A stretch of DNA of 43,620 nucleotides, from positions 1-43,620 of the forward strand of contig NZ_RSAJ01000010.1 in the NCBI RefSeq assembly GCF_003933965.1, in the 5' to 3' direction. The position numbers were made by a program, and so were the translations under genes. The stretch comes from Streptomyces sp. RP5T. Its GTDB lineage: Bacteria > Actinomycetota > Actinomycetes > Streptomycetales > Streptomycetaceae. Shown here in pieces: positions 7,668 through 15,287 of this stretch (its first letter is position 1; each line of letters starts with the position of its first letter). The notes below the pieces were generated by a model. It did no database searches and was not told the DNA's origin. It saw only the letters and a list, made by a program, of their open reading frames with translations.

Positions 7668-8390
7668 ATGGATCATGTGGTTGGCGCGGTACCGCTCGCC
7701 GAGTCGCTCGACGAACGGCGGCACCTGCTGGACGTCGCCTGCCGCGCGCTCGGCAGTCCCGTCGCGGCCGAACGCGTCGTCGACGAGGCATACCGGCGGT
7801 GGTACCACCTCACCGATCCGGAGCGGCTCCGGATGCCGTCCCCCCGCGTCTGGCTGACCCGGGCCGTGGACGAGGCATGTCTGACGCGACCGGCGCCGGC
7901 CGGGCCCGGCGGGGAGGAACGGGAGATCCAGCCCCTGCGCGCCCTGTGCGGCGAGGACGTGGACCCGGTCGAGCAGGCCCGGTTGACTGTGGCTGCGCGG
8001 CGTGCACGGCCCGTGTCGGCGCGCCGCGAGCATGAGATCACCGTTGCCGTGCGGCAGGCGTGCAGCGATCAGGACGGCCTCCGGCTGCGGTCGCTGCTGG
8101 CCCCCGACGCGATGGCCTTCTTCGACAGCGGCGGCAAGATCCGGGCGCTGAGCCGGCCCGTTCGCGGTGAGGAGCAGGTCGCCCGCAGCCTGTTGGTCCT
8201 GCTGGCGGGACAGCGGCGCGTGACCCTGCGCACCGGATCGGTCAACGGGCGCACCGGCCTCGTCGCCCGGTGTGACGACCAGGTCGCCGCGGTGCTGACG
8301 CTCGACATCGCGGACGCGCTGGTGATTCAGATATGGGCGGTTCTCAACCCCGACAAACTGCGTAGCTGGAACCGCTCCCTTCCCGGGTGA
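7668..8390 (+). CDS. Short ECF41-like protein lacking sigma region 4
   Basis: A 240-residue protein resembling an ECF41 sigma factor with its middle removed. Residues 15-48 look like a degenerate region 2 (HLLDVACRALGSPVAAERVV compares with LFGIAYRVLGSATEAEDVV). The helix-turn-helix of region 4 and the WLPEP linker are absent. Residues 120-240 are the SnoaL-like C-terminal domain, which keeps the regulatory signatures DSGGK (153-157) and NPDKL (227-231). In ECF41 proteins that domain controls the attached sigma factor. A free copy could therefore regulate the two full-length paralogues or compete for core polymerase; this is inference. The start was set at ATG 7668 with GGGGG upstream. The 3' end overlaps the convergent sigma gene by 47 nt. 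Confidence 0.7.
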   Translation: MDHVVGAVPLAESLDERRHLLDVACRALGSPVAAERVVDEAYRRWYHLTDPERLRMPSPRVWLTRAVDEACLTRPAPAGPGGEEREIQPLRALCGEDVDPVEQARLTVAARRARPVSARREHEITVAVRQACSDQDGLRLRSLLAPDAMAFFDSGGKIRALSRPVRGEEQVARSLLVLLAGQRRVTLRTGSVNGRTGLVARCDDQVAAVLTLDIADALVIQIWAVLNPDKLRSWNRSLPG

Positions 8391-9348
8391 GATCACGTGC
8401 CACGGCGTCCACGGGACGCGCGGGCGGGGGCGCGCAGTCGGCGCGGGATCCGAGGAAGGTGGCGATCTTGTCGGGGGCGAACACCCACAGCACCCGGTGG
8501 ATCCCCCGCCGTGTAGCGGCGATGGTCATGAAGGTGGCAGGCCGGCCGTCCCGGTGCAGCAGGACCCCGGCGCGCCCGTTGGCCTGCACGGGTGCGATCT
8601 CGACCGTCGGCCAGAAGCGTGACGCGGCGGTCGACAGGTTCGCCACCCGGGCACGACCGACCACGGGCACGCGGGCCGCGCCGCGCAGCCCGTTGCCGTC
8701 GGACAGACTGACCGCGTCGGGCGTCAGGAGTGCCTCCAGCGAGGCCACGTCCCCTTCCTGGGCGGCCGCGACGAAAGCATCGAGCAGACTGCGGTGCTCC
8801 TGGACGTCGACACTGTCCCGCTCCTCGTCCGTGAGGTGCTTGCGCGCCCTGCTCACGATCTTCCTGGCGTTGACCGGGGTGAGGCGCAGGATCTCCGCGA
8901 TCTCCGAGTAGCCGTACTCGAAGGCCTCCCTCAGCACGTAGGCGGCCCGTTCGGTGGGGGTGAGTTTCTGCAGGACGAGGAGCAGGGCGAGTTCCAGGGC
9001 CTCCGCGCGTTCGGCGCCGGCCACCGCGTCGAGGCTGGTGTCGATGGGTTCGGGCAGCCAGGGCCCGATGTAGGTCTCGCGGCGCACGCGGGCGGACTGC
9101 GCCACGTTGATGGCCAGCCTCGTCGTCGTGCTCGACAGGAACGCCGCGGGGCTGTGCACCGCCGAACGGTCGGTCCGCTGCCAGCGCAGCCACGCCTCCT
9201 GCACGACGTCCTCGGCTTCCGTCGCGCTGCCCAGGACGCGGTAGGCGATACCGAAGAGCCGGGGCCGCAGTTCCACGAAGGTGGTGACGGCCTCGGCGAG
9301 GCTCCTGTCCGCGGGGGGTGCCTCTGTGGGGAATGCCTCTGGATACAT
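8344..9348 (-). CDS. ECF41 family sigma factor (SigJ-like), autoregulated copy
   Basis: A 334-residue ECF sigma factor of group 41. Region 2 spans about residues 25-95 (RPRLFGIAYRVLG, DVVQEAWLRWQ). The ECF41 linker signature WLPEP is at 97-101. Region 4 is at about 120-172 (YVLREAFEYGYSEIAEIL, NARKIVSRARKHL). A SnoaL-like C-terminal domain follows. The C-terminal ECF41 signatures are altered: DGGGK is DGNGL (217-221) and NPDKL is APDKI (291-295). There is an unusual 39-residue tail whose coding DNA overlaps the convergent short sigma-like gene. An exact TGTCACA-N16-GGTC promoter lies 89 nt upstream, so the gene probably activates itself. It is the prime candidate to drive the other copies of this promoter. 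Confidence 0.92.
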   Translation of the reverse strand: MYPEAFPTEAPPADRSLAEAVTTFVELRPRLFGIAYRVLGSATEAEDVVQEAWLRWQRTDRSAVHSPAAFLSSTTTRLAINVAQSARVRRETYIGPWLPEPIDTSLDAVAGAERAEALELALLLVLQKLTPTERAAYVLREAFEYGYSEIAEILRLTPVNARKIVSRARKHLTDEERDSVDVQEHRSLLDAFVAAAQEGDVASLEALLTPDAVSLSDGNGLRGAARVPVVGRARVANLSTAASRFWPTVEIAPVQANGRAGVLLHRDGRPATFMTIAATRRGIHRVLWVFAPDKIATFLGSRADCAPPPARPVDAVARDLTREGSGSSYAVCRG

Positions 9349-9436
9349 GTCCCTCTGACTCCGTTCCTCCGGGGCCCGGGTCGTCGGAATGCGGCCACGA
9401 GGCGCTCACAGACCCGGCGATCGTCTCCCCCTCAAC

Positions 9437-9463
9437 GACCGGGGGACCGAGGACGCTGTGACA
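9437..9463 (-). promoter_or_regulatory. ECF41-type promoter, exact match (autoregulation)
   Basis: Minus strand TGTCACA-N16-GGTC, 89 nt upstream of the ECF41 sigma start at 9348. Confidence 0.85.
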
Positions 9464-9487
9464 GTGCCTTTCGAAGCTCAGAAAACA

Positions 9488-9523
9488 GGCCTGTCGTTCC
9501 ACGGGGGCGTGGAACGACAGGCC
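9488..9523 (-). terminator. Terminator hairpin after the NmrA-like gene
   Basis: Perfect 16-bp inverted arms 9488-9503 and 9508-9523 with a GGGG loop. It lies 14 nt past the stop of the minus-strand NmrA-like gene and before the ECF41 promoter at 9437-9463. Confidence 0.8.
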
Positions 9524-9536
9524 GGTGAAGACGCGC

Positions 9537-10280
9537 CTACTGCTGCTGGGCGAGCCAGTCGACGAAATGCGTCTCGCCAATGCGGGCGTCCGGTCCGGGA
9601 AGCAGCGTGGTCTCCTGCAACTCGGCGCCGAAGTACGGGGCGTGCACGTCGGCGACGACCGTACGCGGGTCGCTCTTGGCGGCCAGGCCCTTGCGGATCA
9701 GCTCGTCCAGCTGGAAGGTGTCGGGACCGGCCACCTCGACCACACCGTTGACCGGCGTGCCCACGGCGGTGCGGCCCACGGCGGCGACGTCGTCCGAATG
9801 GACGGGCCGGATCTTCACCGGGGCCAGCTTGACGGTGTCACCCTCGGTCGCCGACTCGGCGATGCCCTTCATGAACTCGAAGAACTGCGTGGCATGCACG
9901 ATCGACCACGGGATCCCGGAGGCCTTGATCAGTTCCTCCTGCGCCTGCTTGGCACGGAAGTAGCCGCTGTCCTGGAGCCGTTCCGTACCCACCACCGACA
10001 GGGCGACGTGGTGGGTGACACCGGCGTTCGCCTCCGCCTTGAGGAGGTTGGTGGTGGAGGTGCGGAAGAACTCCATGACGTCGTCGTCCGCGAAGGAGGG
10101 CGAGTTGGAGACGTCGATCACGACGGCCGCGCCCTCCAGCACCTCGGCCAGGCCCTCGCCCGTCAGCGTGTTGACGCCGGTGTTCGGGGCGGCCGCCACC
10201 GCCTCGTGGCCGTGTTCGTTGAGCTTGCTGACGACCTTCGAGCCGATCAGTCCGGTGCCGCCGATCACTACGACCTTCAT
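9537..10280 (-). CDS. NmrA-like NAD(P)-binding protein (atypical SDR/epimerase)
   Basis: A 247-residue NmrA/atypical-SDR protein. The N-terminal GGTGLIG (residues 7-13) is the nucleotide-binding loop, and HATQFFEF and APVKIRPV mark the central fold. The usual catalytic Tyr-x-x-x-Lys appears only loosely, as YFRAKQAQEEL. It may be a reductase/epimerase or a redox sensor. The ATG was chosen because AAAGGAA lies seven bases upstream. An exact ECF41-type promoter lies 50 nt upstream. It is a close paralogue of 25320-26063 and of the decayed copy at 58-429. Oxidoreductases and epimerases of this kind are classical genomic neighbours of ECF41 factors. Confidence 0.88.
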   Translation of the reverse strand: MKVVVIGGTGLIGSKVVSKLNEHGHEAVAAAPNTGVNTLTGEGLAEVLEGAAVVIDVSNSPSFADDDVMEFFRTSTTNLLKAEANAGVTHHVALSVVGTERLQDSGYFRAKQAQEELIKASGIPWSIVHATQFFEFMKGIAESATEGDTVKLAPVKIRPVHSDDVAAVGRTAVGTPVNGVVEVAGPDTFQLDELIRKGLAAKSDPRTVVADVHAPYFGAELQETTLLPGPDARIGETHFVDWLAQQQ

Positions 10281-10327
10281 GGGGACGTTCCTTTCACTCA
10301 TTCTCATCTGCTGCCTGCACGAGGTAT

Positions 10328-10354
10328 GACCGGGAACCGATCTGAGCTGTGACA
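10328..10354 (-). promoter_or_regulatory. ECF41-type promoter, exact match
   Basis: Minus strand TGTCACA-N16-GGTC, facing the NmrA-like gene that starts at 10280. Confidence 0.83.
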
Positions 10355-10395
10355 CCTTTCCCGCATTCCGGAAATTCTCTACGGGCGGGAAATTG

Positions 10396-12138
10396 CTATT
10401 CGACGAGCTTTCCGTCCGCCGAAACGTCCTCCATGAGGGCCGCGATCTCGTCGGGGACCGGGCTGATGGGCTCGCGGGTGATCCCGTCGGTCGGGGACCA
10501 GACGAGGTTCACCCGCAGCGCGGGATCCATGTCGGGGTAGTCGCTGCGGTTGTGGCATCCGCGCGTCTCGCGCCGCTCCAGCGCCGCTTCCAGCGTGGCT
10601 CGCGCCGCCAGTGCCGACGACTTGAGGTCGAAGGCGTGGGCGAGGTCCTGGAAGCCGGCGATGTCCGGATGGACGCCGACGTCCTCCATGCGCTTTTCGA
10701 TGGCGTCCAGCTCCGCCAGCCCAGTGCGCAGCCCCTCCTCGTCACGGACCACGCCCGCGTGCTCGGTCATGGTGTTGCGGATCGCGCGCTGCAGGGCGCG
10801 CACGTTCTCGGGCCCGTCCGCTGCGAGCAGGTCGTCGACCTCCGCGCGGGCCCGGGCCACCGCGGCGGCCGAGCGCGGCTGTGCGGTCAGGGACTCCGAG
10901 TAGGCGGCGGCCGCCTGTCCGGTGATGCGGCCGTACACCAGCAGCTCGATGAGGCTGTTGCCGCCGAGCCGGTTGGCGCCGTGCAGTCCGCTGGAGGCCT
11001 CACCGATGGCGTACAGGCCCCGCACGTCCGTGCTGTGGTCCTCGGGGCGGACCCACACCCCGCCCATCGAGTAGTGCGCGGTGGGCGCGACCTCGACGGG
11101 ATCCCGGGTGATGTCCAGCATCTGCAGGTCCAGCAGTGTCTGGTAGACGCGGGGGAGCCGGTTCATGATGGTCTGTCGGGGCAGGTGGGAGACGTCCAGC
11201 CACACCCCGCCGTTGGGCGTGCCGCGGCCTTCCTTGATCTCGGTGTAGGAGGCGAGGGCGACCCGGTCGCGGGTGGACAGCTCCATGCGTACGGGGTCGT
11301 AGCGGTTCATGTACCGCTCGCCGAGCGCGTTGCGCAGGATGCCGCCCTCGCCGCGGGCCGCCTCGCTCACCAGGGTCCCGGCCGCGTTCTCCGGCTCGAT
11401 GATGCCGGAGGGGTGGAACTGGACGAGTTCCGGGTCGCGCAGCCGGGCCCCGGCCTCCGCGGCCAGCCGGAAGGAGTCACCGGTGTTCTCGTCGCGCCGT
11501 GAGGAGGTGCGCCGCCAGATCCGGGTGTGGCCGCCGGCCGCGAGGATGACGGCGTCCGCGTGCACGAGGTAGCGCCTGCCGTCGGCAAGACCGAAGCCGT
11601 AGGCGCCGAAAACCGCGCCGTCGTGGACCAGGAGACGGGTGATGTAGACGTTGTCGAGCACCGGTATGTCCAGCTGGTTCGCGCGCCGGATGAGCGTGCG
11701 CTGGATCTCCAGGCCCGTGTAGTCGCCCGCGAAGGCGGTGCGGCGGAACTTGTGGGCGCCGAAGAAGCGCTGGGAGATCCGGCCGTCCTCCTCCCGGGCG
11801 AAGGCCATGCCGTAGCGCTCCAGGTCGTCGATGCCGAGGGCGGCTCCCCGGGTGACGATCTCGGCGGTGCGGGGGTCGCCGAGAAGGTAGCTCTCCTTGA
11901 GGGTGTCGGCGGCGTGCTGCTGCCAGGTGTCCTCGGGGTCCATCGTGGCCAGGGCCGCATTGATCCCGCCGGCGGCGAGAGAGGTGTGGGTGTCCTCCTT
12001 GGGGCGCTTGCCGACGGCGAGGACAGCGACGCCGGCCTCGGCCAGCTCGATGGCCGCGCGCAGGCCCGCTCCGCCGGTGCCGATCACCAGCACGGTGGTG
12101 GAAAGACGTTGTTCGGTGGCAACCACGATTGCTCCCAT
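10396..12138 (-). CDS. Succinate dehydrogenase/fumarate reductase-type flavoprotein
   Basis: A 580-residue flavoprotein of the SdhA/FrdA/AprA superfamily. The FAD-binding loop is VIGTGGAGLRAA (residues 18-29). The SHTVxAxGG-like segment is THTSLAAGG, and its His51 corresponds to the histidine that carries covalent FAD in SdhA. HPSGI, YSMGGV and GLHGANRLGGNSLIEL complete the family signatures. It would reduce fumarate, or oxidise succinate or a related C4 acid. No iron-sulfur subunit or membrane anchor of the usual complex is adjacent; a 7Fe ferredoxin is divergent instead. The leader is short, with the promoter GGTC only 24 nt before the ATG. The ribosome site (GAG) is weak. Confidence 0.88.
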   Translation of the reverse strand: MGAIVVATEQRLSTTVLVIGTGGAGLRAAIELAEAGVAVLAVGKRPKEDTHTSLAAGGINAALATMDPEDTWQQHAADTLKESYLLGDPRTAEIVTRGAALGIDDLERYGMAFAREEDGRISQRFFGAHKFRRTAFAGDYTGLEIQRTLIRRANQLDIPVLDNVYITRLLVHDGAVFGAYGFGLADGRRYLVHADAVILAAGGHTRIWRRTSSRRDENTGDSFRLAAEAGARLRDPELVQFHPSGIIEPENAAGTLVSEAARGEGGILRNALGERYMNRYDPVRMELSTRDRVALASYTEIKEGRGTPNGGVWLDVSHLPRQTIMNRLPRVYQTLLDLQMLDITRDPVEVAPTAHYSMGGVWVRPEDHSTDVRGLYAIGEASSGLHGANRLGGNSLIELLVYGRITGQAAAAYSESLTAQPRSAAAVARARAEVDDLLAADGPENVRALQRAIRNTMTEHAGVVRDEEGLRTGLAELDAIEKRMEDVGVHPDIAGFQDLAHAFDLKSSALAARATLEAALERRETRGCHNRSDYPDMDPALRVNLVWSPTDGITREPISPVPDEIAALMEDVSADGKLVE

Positions 12139-12161
12139 CGCTCGGGGTGGTCACCTGCTAC

Positions 12162-12188
12162 GACCAGGTGGAGCGACGCTTTGTGACA
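12162..12188 (-). promoter_or_regulatory. ECF41-type promoter, exact match
   Basis: Minus strand TGTCACA-N16-GGTC, driving the SdhA-like flavoprotein. It is back to back with the plus-strand copy at 12228-12254. Confidence 0.83.
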
Positions 12189-12227
12189 CCGTCGCCCGGG
12201 CTCGGGCCGGGCCCGCCCGCCTGTCGG

Positions 12228-12254
12228 TGTCACACCTTGGCGGCCGGGCCGGTC
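12228..12254 (+). promoter_or_regulatory. ECF41-type promoter, exact match
   Basis: Plus strand TGTCACA-N16-GGTC, 75 nt before the ferredoxin start. The two -35 elements of this divergent pair are 39 nt apart. Confidence 0.83.
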
Positions 12255-12328
12255 ATACGGCACACCGGCCGGGCGCACGAAGGCCGTGCGCTCCGCAACC
12301 GCCGGCCGGCGAAGGGGAGGTGGGGACG

Positions 12329-12721
12329 ATGACCTACGTCATCGCGGAGCCGTGCGTCGACATCAAGGACCGGGCGTGTGTGATCGAGTGCCCGGTCGAC
12401 TGCATCTACGAGGGCGAGCGGACGCTGTACATCAATCCCTGGGAGTGCGTCGACTGCCACGCCTGCGAGCCGGTCTGCCCGGTCGAGGCCGTCTTCCACG
12501 AGAATGACCTGCCGGCACGGTGGGCGCAATACCGGTCCGTGAACGCCGAGTACTTCCGCGACGCGCCGGGGGAGGGCACCGGGCGGGCCGCGCGGGCCGC
12601 GCGGGCCGACCATCCCGTGGTCGCCGCCCTGCCCCCGCAGCACGCGGTCAAGAACGACCTGTCCGGATTCGCCGCCCGCAAGGAGGAGACCGTCGACGCC
12701 GACCCGTGGTTCCCGTGGTGA
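12329..12721 (+). CDS. fdxA: 7Fe ferredoxin (FdxA type)
   Basis: A 130-residue ferredoxin of the actinobacterial FdxA type. The cysteine pattern is Cys9, Cys17, Cys21(Pro) and Cys25, then Cys40, Cys43, Cys46 and Cys50(Pro). This is expected to hold one [3Fe-4S] and one [4Fe-4S] cluster. After the cluster domain there is a roughly 50-residue extension rich in Ala and Arg, ending in DPWFPW. It carries electrons in the cytoplasm. Being divergent from the SdhA-like flavoprotein and under a matching promoter suggests it is that enzyme's electron partner (inference). The GGGGAGG ribosome site is strong. Confidence 0.92.
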   Translation: MTYVIAEPCVDIKDRACVIECPVDCIYEGERTLYINPWECVDCHACEPVCPVEAVFHENDLPARWAQYRSVNAEYFRDAPGEGTGRAARAARADHPVVAALPPQHAVKNDLSGFAARKEETVDADPWFPW

Positions 12722-12778
12722 ACCGCCCGGGCCCGGCGCGGCGGGCCGGAGGCGCAGGCACCCAGGGACGACGTGCAG

Positions 12779-12797
12779 GGGGGCCGGCCAGGCCCCC
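12779..12797. terminator. Short hairpin between convergent genes
   Basis: GGGGGCC (12779-12785) pairs with GGCCCCC (12791-12797) across a 5-nt loop. It lies between the convergent ferredoxin and second ECF41 gene and could end both transcripts. Confidence 0.5.
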
Positions 12798-12821
12798 AAT
12801 GACAGGACGAAGGGGTGCTTG

Positions 12822-13718
12822 TCAGGCCTCCAGGGACAGGACGTACGGGTTCAGCTTTGCCGGGTTCATCACCCACATGATGCGCTCGATGCCGGCCTCG
12901 GACGTGTCCACGCACAACAGGGCCACCGGGGCGTCGTCCCGCGCGATGAGCACCGCGGGCCGGCCGTTGGCCTCGACGAACCGGGTCTCGGCATCCGGCC
13001 AGAACCGCGGGGCGAAGGCGGCCAGGTAACGCGAGACGTGATCGCGGCCGATGACGGGGATCCTGGACGCGCCGCGGATGCCGCCGCCGTCCGCATAGCT
13101 GACGACGTCCGAGGTCAGCAGGTTCTCCAGGGTGGACAGATCTCCCGTGCGCGCGGCGGAGAGGAAACCTTCGAGCAGACGCCGGTGGGCCGCGGGGCTG
13201 ACGCGCTCCTTGCGCTCGGCACCCAGATGCTTGCGCGCCCGGCTGACCAGCTGCCGGGCGTTCGCGTCGCTGGTCTCAAGAATCTCGGCCACCCGCTGGT
13301 AGGGGTAGTCGAACGCCTCCCGCAGCACGTAGGCGGCACGCTCGATCGGGTTGAGCTTCTCCATCAGCAACAGCACCGCCAGCTCGACCGCCTCGGCGCG
13401 TTCCGCACCCAGGTGCGGGTCCTGGGTGGTGTCGACCGGCTCGGGGAGCCAGGGCCCGACGTAGGACTCCCGGCGTACCCGCGCGGACTGGGCCAGATTG
13501 ATCGCGAGCCGGGTGGTGACCGTGGTCAGGAAGGCGGCCGGTTCATGGACCTGTGCGCGGTCGGTGTTCTGCCATCGCAGCCAGGTGTCCTGGACGATGT
13601 CCTCGGCCTCGACGGCACTGCCGAGGATGCGGTACGCGATGCCGAACAACCGGGGTCTGGCCGAGAGGAAGTCCTCGAGACCGCGGTCGAACGTGTCGGG
13701 GTGGGCGCCAGCGCGCAT
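12822..13718 (-). CDS. ECF41 family sigma factor (SigJ-like), second copy
   Basis: A 298-residue ECF41 sigma factor. Region 2 is at about residues 18-82 (RPRLFGIAYRILG, DIVQDTWLRWQ) and the linker WLPEP is at 90-94. Region 4 is at about 110-166 (YVLREAFDYPYQRVAEIL, NARQLVSRARKHL). The SnoaL-like C-terminal domain has the signatures DGGGI (210-214) and NPAKL (285-289), closer to the ECF41 consensus than those of the 8344-9348 copy. The ATG at 13718 has AGAAGGGA upstream. No TGTCACA-N16-GGTC promoter precedes it, so it is not obviously autoregulated and may respond to a different input while sharing targets. Confidence 0.92.
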   Translation of the reverse strand: MRAGAHPDTFDRGLEDFLSARPRLFGIAYRILGSAVEAEDIVQDTWLRWQNTDRAQVHEPAAFLTTVTTRLAINLAQSARVRRESYVGPWLPEPVDTTQDPHLGAERAEAVELAVLLLMEKLNPIERAAYVLREAFDYPYQRVAEILETSDANARQLVSRARKHLGAERKERVSPAAHRRLLEGFLSAARTGDLSTLENLLTSDVVSYADGGGIRGASRIPVIGRDHVSRYLAAFAPRFWPDAETRFVEANGRPAVLIARDDAPVALLCVDTSEAGIERIMWVMNPAKLNPYVLSLEA

Positions 13719-13938
13719 GGGTCGTCCCTTCTGGCTTTGCGCCCTACATGCTACGCGCGAGGGGGAAGAGCACGCGCCGCGGGCCGCATCCGCTCACGCT
13801 ATCTCCTTCGCGATCCCCGGTCACACGGTGGCAATCGTCGCGCCCGATCCCCCGGACTCACCCTCCCGGTTCCATGGCCCGCCCGATGCTCAGGGAGACC
13901 GTGGCCGACAAGTGAACGGACTGTGGGAGAAGGCCGGT

Positions 13939-13965
13939 TGTCACATATGCGTTAGGTACCCGGTC
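13939..13965 (+). promoter_or_regulatory. ECF41-type promoter, exact match
   Basis: Plus strand TGTCACA-N16-GGTC, 43 nt before the cupin GTG at 14009. Confidence 0.83.
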
Positions 13966-14008
13966 ACCAGTGACGAACGATGTTCACGCCTACGGAAGGT
14001 GCAACACA

Positions 14009-14476
14009 GTGTCGGACAACATGACAGGACACGACCACTCCGCCCACGGCCACCACGCGCACGGCGACCAGGAGGGGACCGCCGGCTGGATGACGGCGGC
14101 GCAGGTGCTCCAGGACGCCGCACCGATCACCGTCCCGGAAGGGGCGTCGGCGATGACCATTCTCGTCGAGTGGGAGCCGGGTGACCCGGGCACGCCCCCG
14201 CACCGGCACTCCGGCCCCGCCTTCGGCTACGTCATCGAGGGCGCGGTCCGTTTCGAGCTGGAGGGCGAGCCCGAGCGCGTGGTGGAAGCGGGCGGCACCT
14301 TCTGGGAGCCCGGCGGTGACGCCATCCACTACCAGGACGGCAACGCTCTTCCCGACGCGCGCACACGCTTCGTGGTGACCATGATGTGTGCTCCGGGCAA
14401 GCCCATGCTGGAACTGGTCGACGAGAAGGAACTGGCGGAGCGCGCCCACCTGCGGGCACCGCGCCCCACCGCCTGA
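14009..14476 (+). CDS. Cupin-domain protein with His-rich N-terminus
   Basis: A 155-residue cupin. The N-terminus is unusually rich in histidine (GHDHSAHGHHAHG, residues 7-19) and may bind metal. The cupin core is visible as PPHRHSGPAFGYVIEG (first motif, with two His), followed by a second motif around PGGDAIHY. The role is probably a metal-dependent enzyme or small-molecule sensor. The GTG at 14009 was chosen because GGAAGG sits just before it; the in-frame GTG at 13970 would begin almost inside the promoter -10. It is the first gene behind an exact ECF41-type promoter, with the DUF5134 gene 18 nt downstream. Confidence 0.82.
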   Translation: MSDNMTGHDHSAHGHHAHGDQEGTAGWMTAAQVLQDAAPITVPEGASAMTILVEWEPGDPGTPPHRHSGPAFGYVIEGAVRFELEGEPERVVEAGGTFWEPGGDAIHYQDGNALPDARTRFVVTMMCAPGKPMLELVDEKELAERAHLRAPRPTA

Positions 14477-14493
14477 CCTGGCACGGACACGGC

Positions 14494-15114
14494 ATGGGCA
14501 CGCCCGTCGTCCTGGTGCACTGTCTGCTGACGCTGCTCTTCGTGGCGGTGCTCCTGCAGGGGCCGGCGCGGGGCGTCGGGTCACCCGGGACCGGGTTCGG
14601 TGTCCGGGTGGACCGCCTGCTGGCCGCCGCCATGGCCGTGTCCATGGCGGCGATGCCCTGGATCGACGTCCCCGCGGGGCACGCTGCCGTCGCCGGCGGT
14701 GTCTTCACCGCCGGTGCGGTGTGGTTTCTCCTGCCGGTCGGCCGCCGGGAGACCGGCAGGACGGCGGCGACGATCCACCGGCTGCCGCATGCGGCCGGCA
14801 TGGCCGCGATGGCCTGGATGCTGCGCGTGCCGCACACCGGGACCGGACCGGCGCGCGCACACCTACGAGCGGCCGCGCACTCCACCGGGCCTGCTCTTCT
14901 GGGCACCGGAGTCTCTCCCGGCGGCTCCGCGATCACGTTGTCGCTGGCGTCCTGCCTGCTGGCGTATGCGCTGTGGTCGCTGACCCGCCCCATGCCCACG
15001 CTGCGTTCGGCCGTGAGCGCAGCGCGCCGTGCCGCGGCGGCGACGCCGGCACGGTACGTGGGCGAGGGGGCGATGGCACTAGGGACGGCCGTGATGCTGG
15101 TCATGCCCCACTGA
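14494..15114 (+). CDS. DUF5134 family integral membrane protein
   Basis: A 206-residue membrane protein with about five hydrophobic segments: residues 4-22, 38-55, 62-80, 92-105 and 135-155. The PW in SMAAMPWIDVP and the HAAGMAAMAWM segment fit the actinobacterial DUF5134 family. No enzymatic motif is visible and the function is unknown. It starts 18 nt after the cupin stop and is probably co-transcribed, placing it in the ECF41-type regulon. The ribosome site is weak, which suggests coupling to cupin translation. A perfect 23-bp hairpin follows the stop. Confidence 0.72.
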   Translation: MGTPVVLVHCLLTLLFVAVLLQGPARGVGSPGTGFGVRVDRLLAAAMAVSMAAMPWIDVPAGHAAVAGGVFTAGAVWFLLPVGRRETGRTAATIHRLPHAAGMAAMAWMLRVPHTGTGPARAHLRAAAHSTGPALLGTGVSPGGSAITLSLASCLLAYALWSLTRPMPTLRSAVSAARRAAAATPARYVGEGAMALGTAVMLVMPH

Positions 15115-15155
15115 GCCCGGGACGGAAAAGGCGGGCGCGAGCCCGACGCGGCGAA

Positions 15156-15204
15156 GGCGCGGTGGTCCGCGGTCAAGCGCTGCTTGACCGCGGACCACCG
15201 CGCC
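15156..15204. terminator. Bidirectional terminator, 23-bp perfect stem
   Basis: Arms 15156-15178 and 15182-15204 are perfectly complementary with only a 3-nt loop. The hairpin separates the convergent DUF5134 and acyl-reductase genes. Confidence 0.85.
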
Positions 15205-15287
15205 GGACGGCCCGAGCGACGGTCGTCGCCCTACCGAGGGAGCGGGTGCCCATCACGGCAGGCCCGCACCGAGGAGACGAACACCGT

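Noticed and set aside
13819..13845. GGTCACA near the second ECF41 gene as an autoregulatory promoter
   Set aside because: It lacks a GGTC at the right spacing and is on the strand opposite to the sigma gene.
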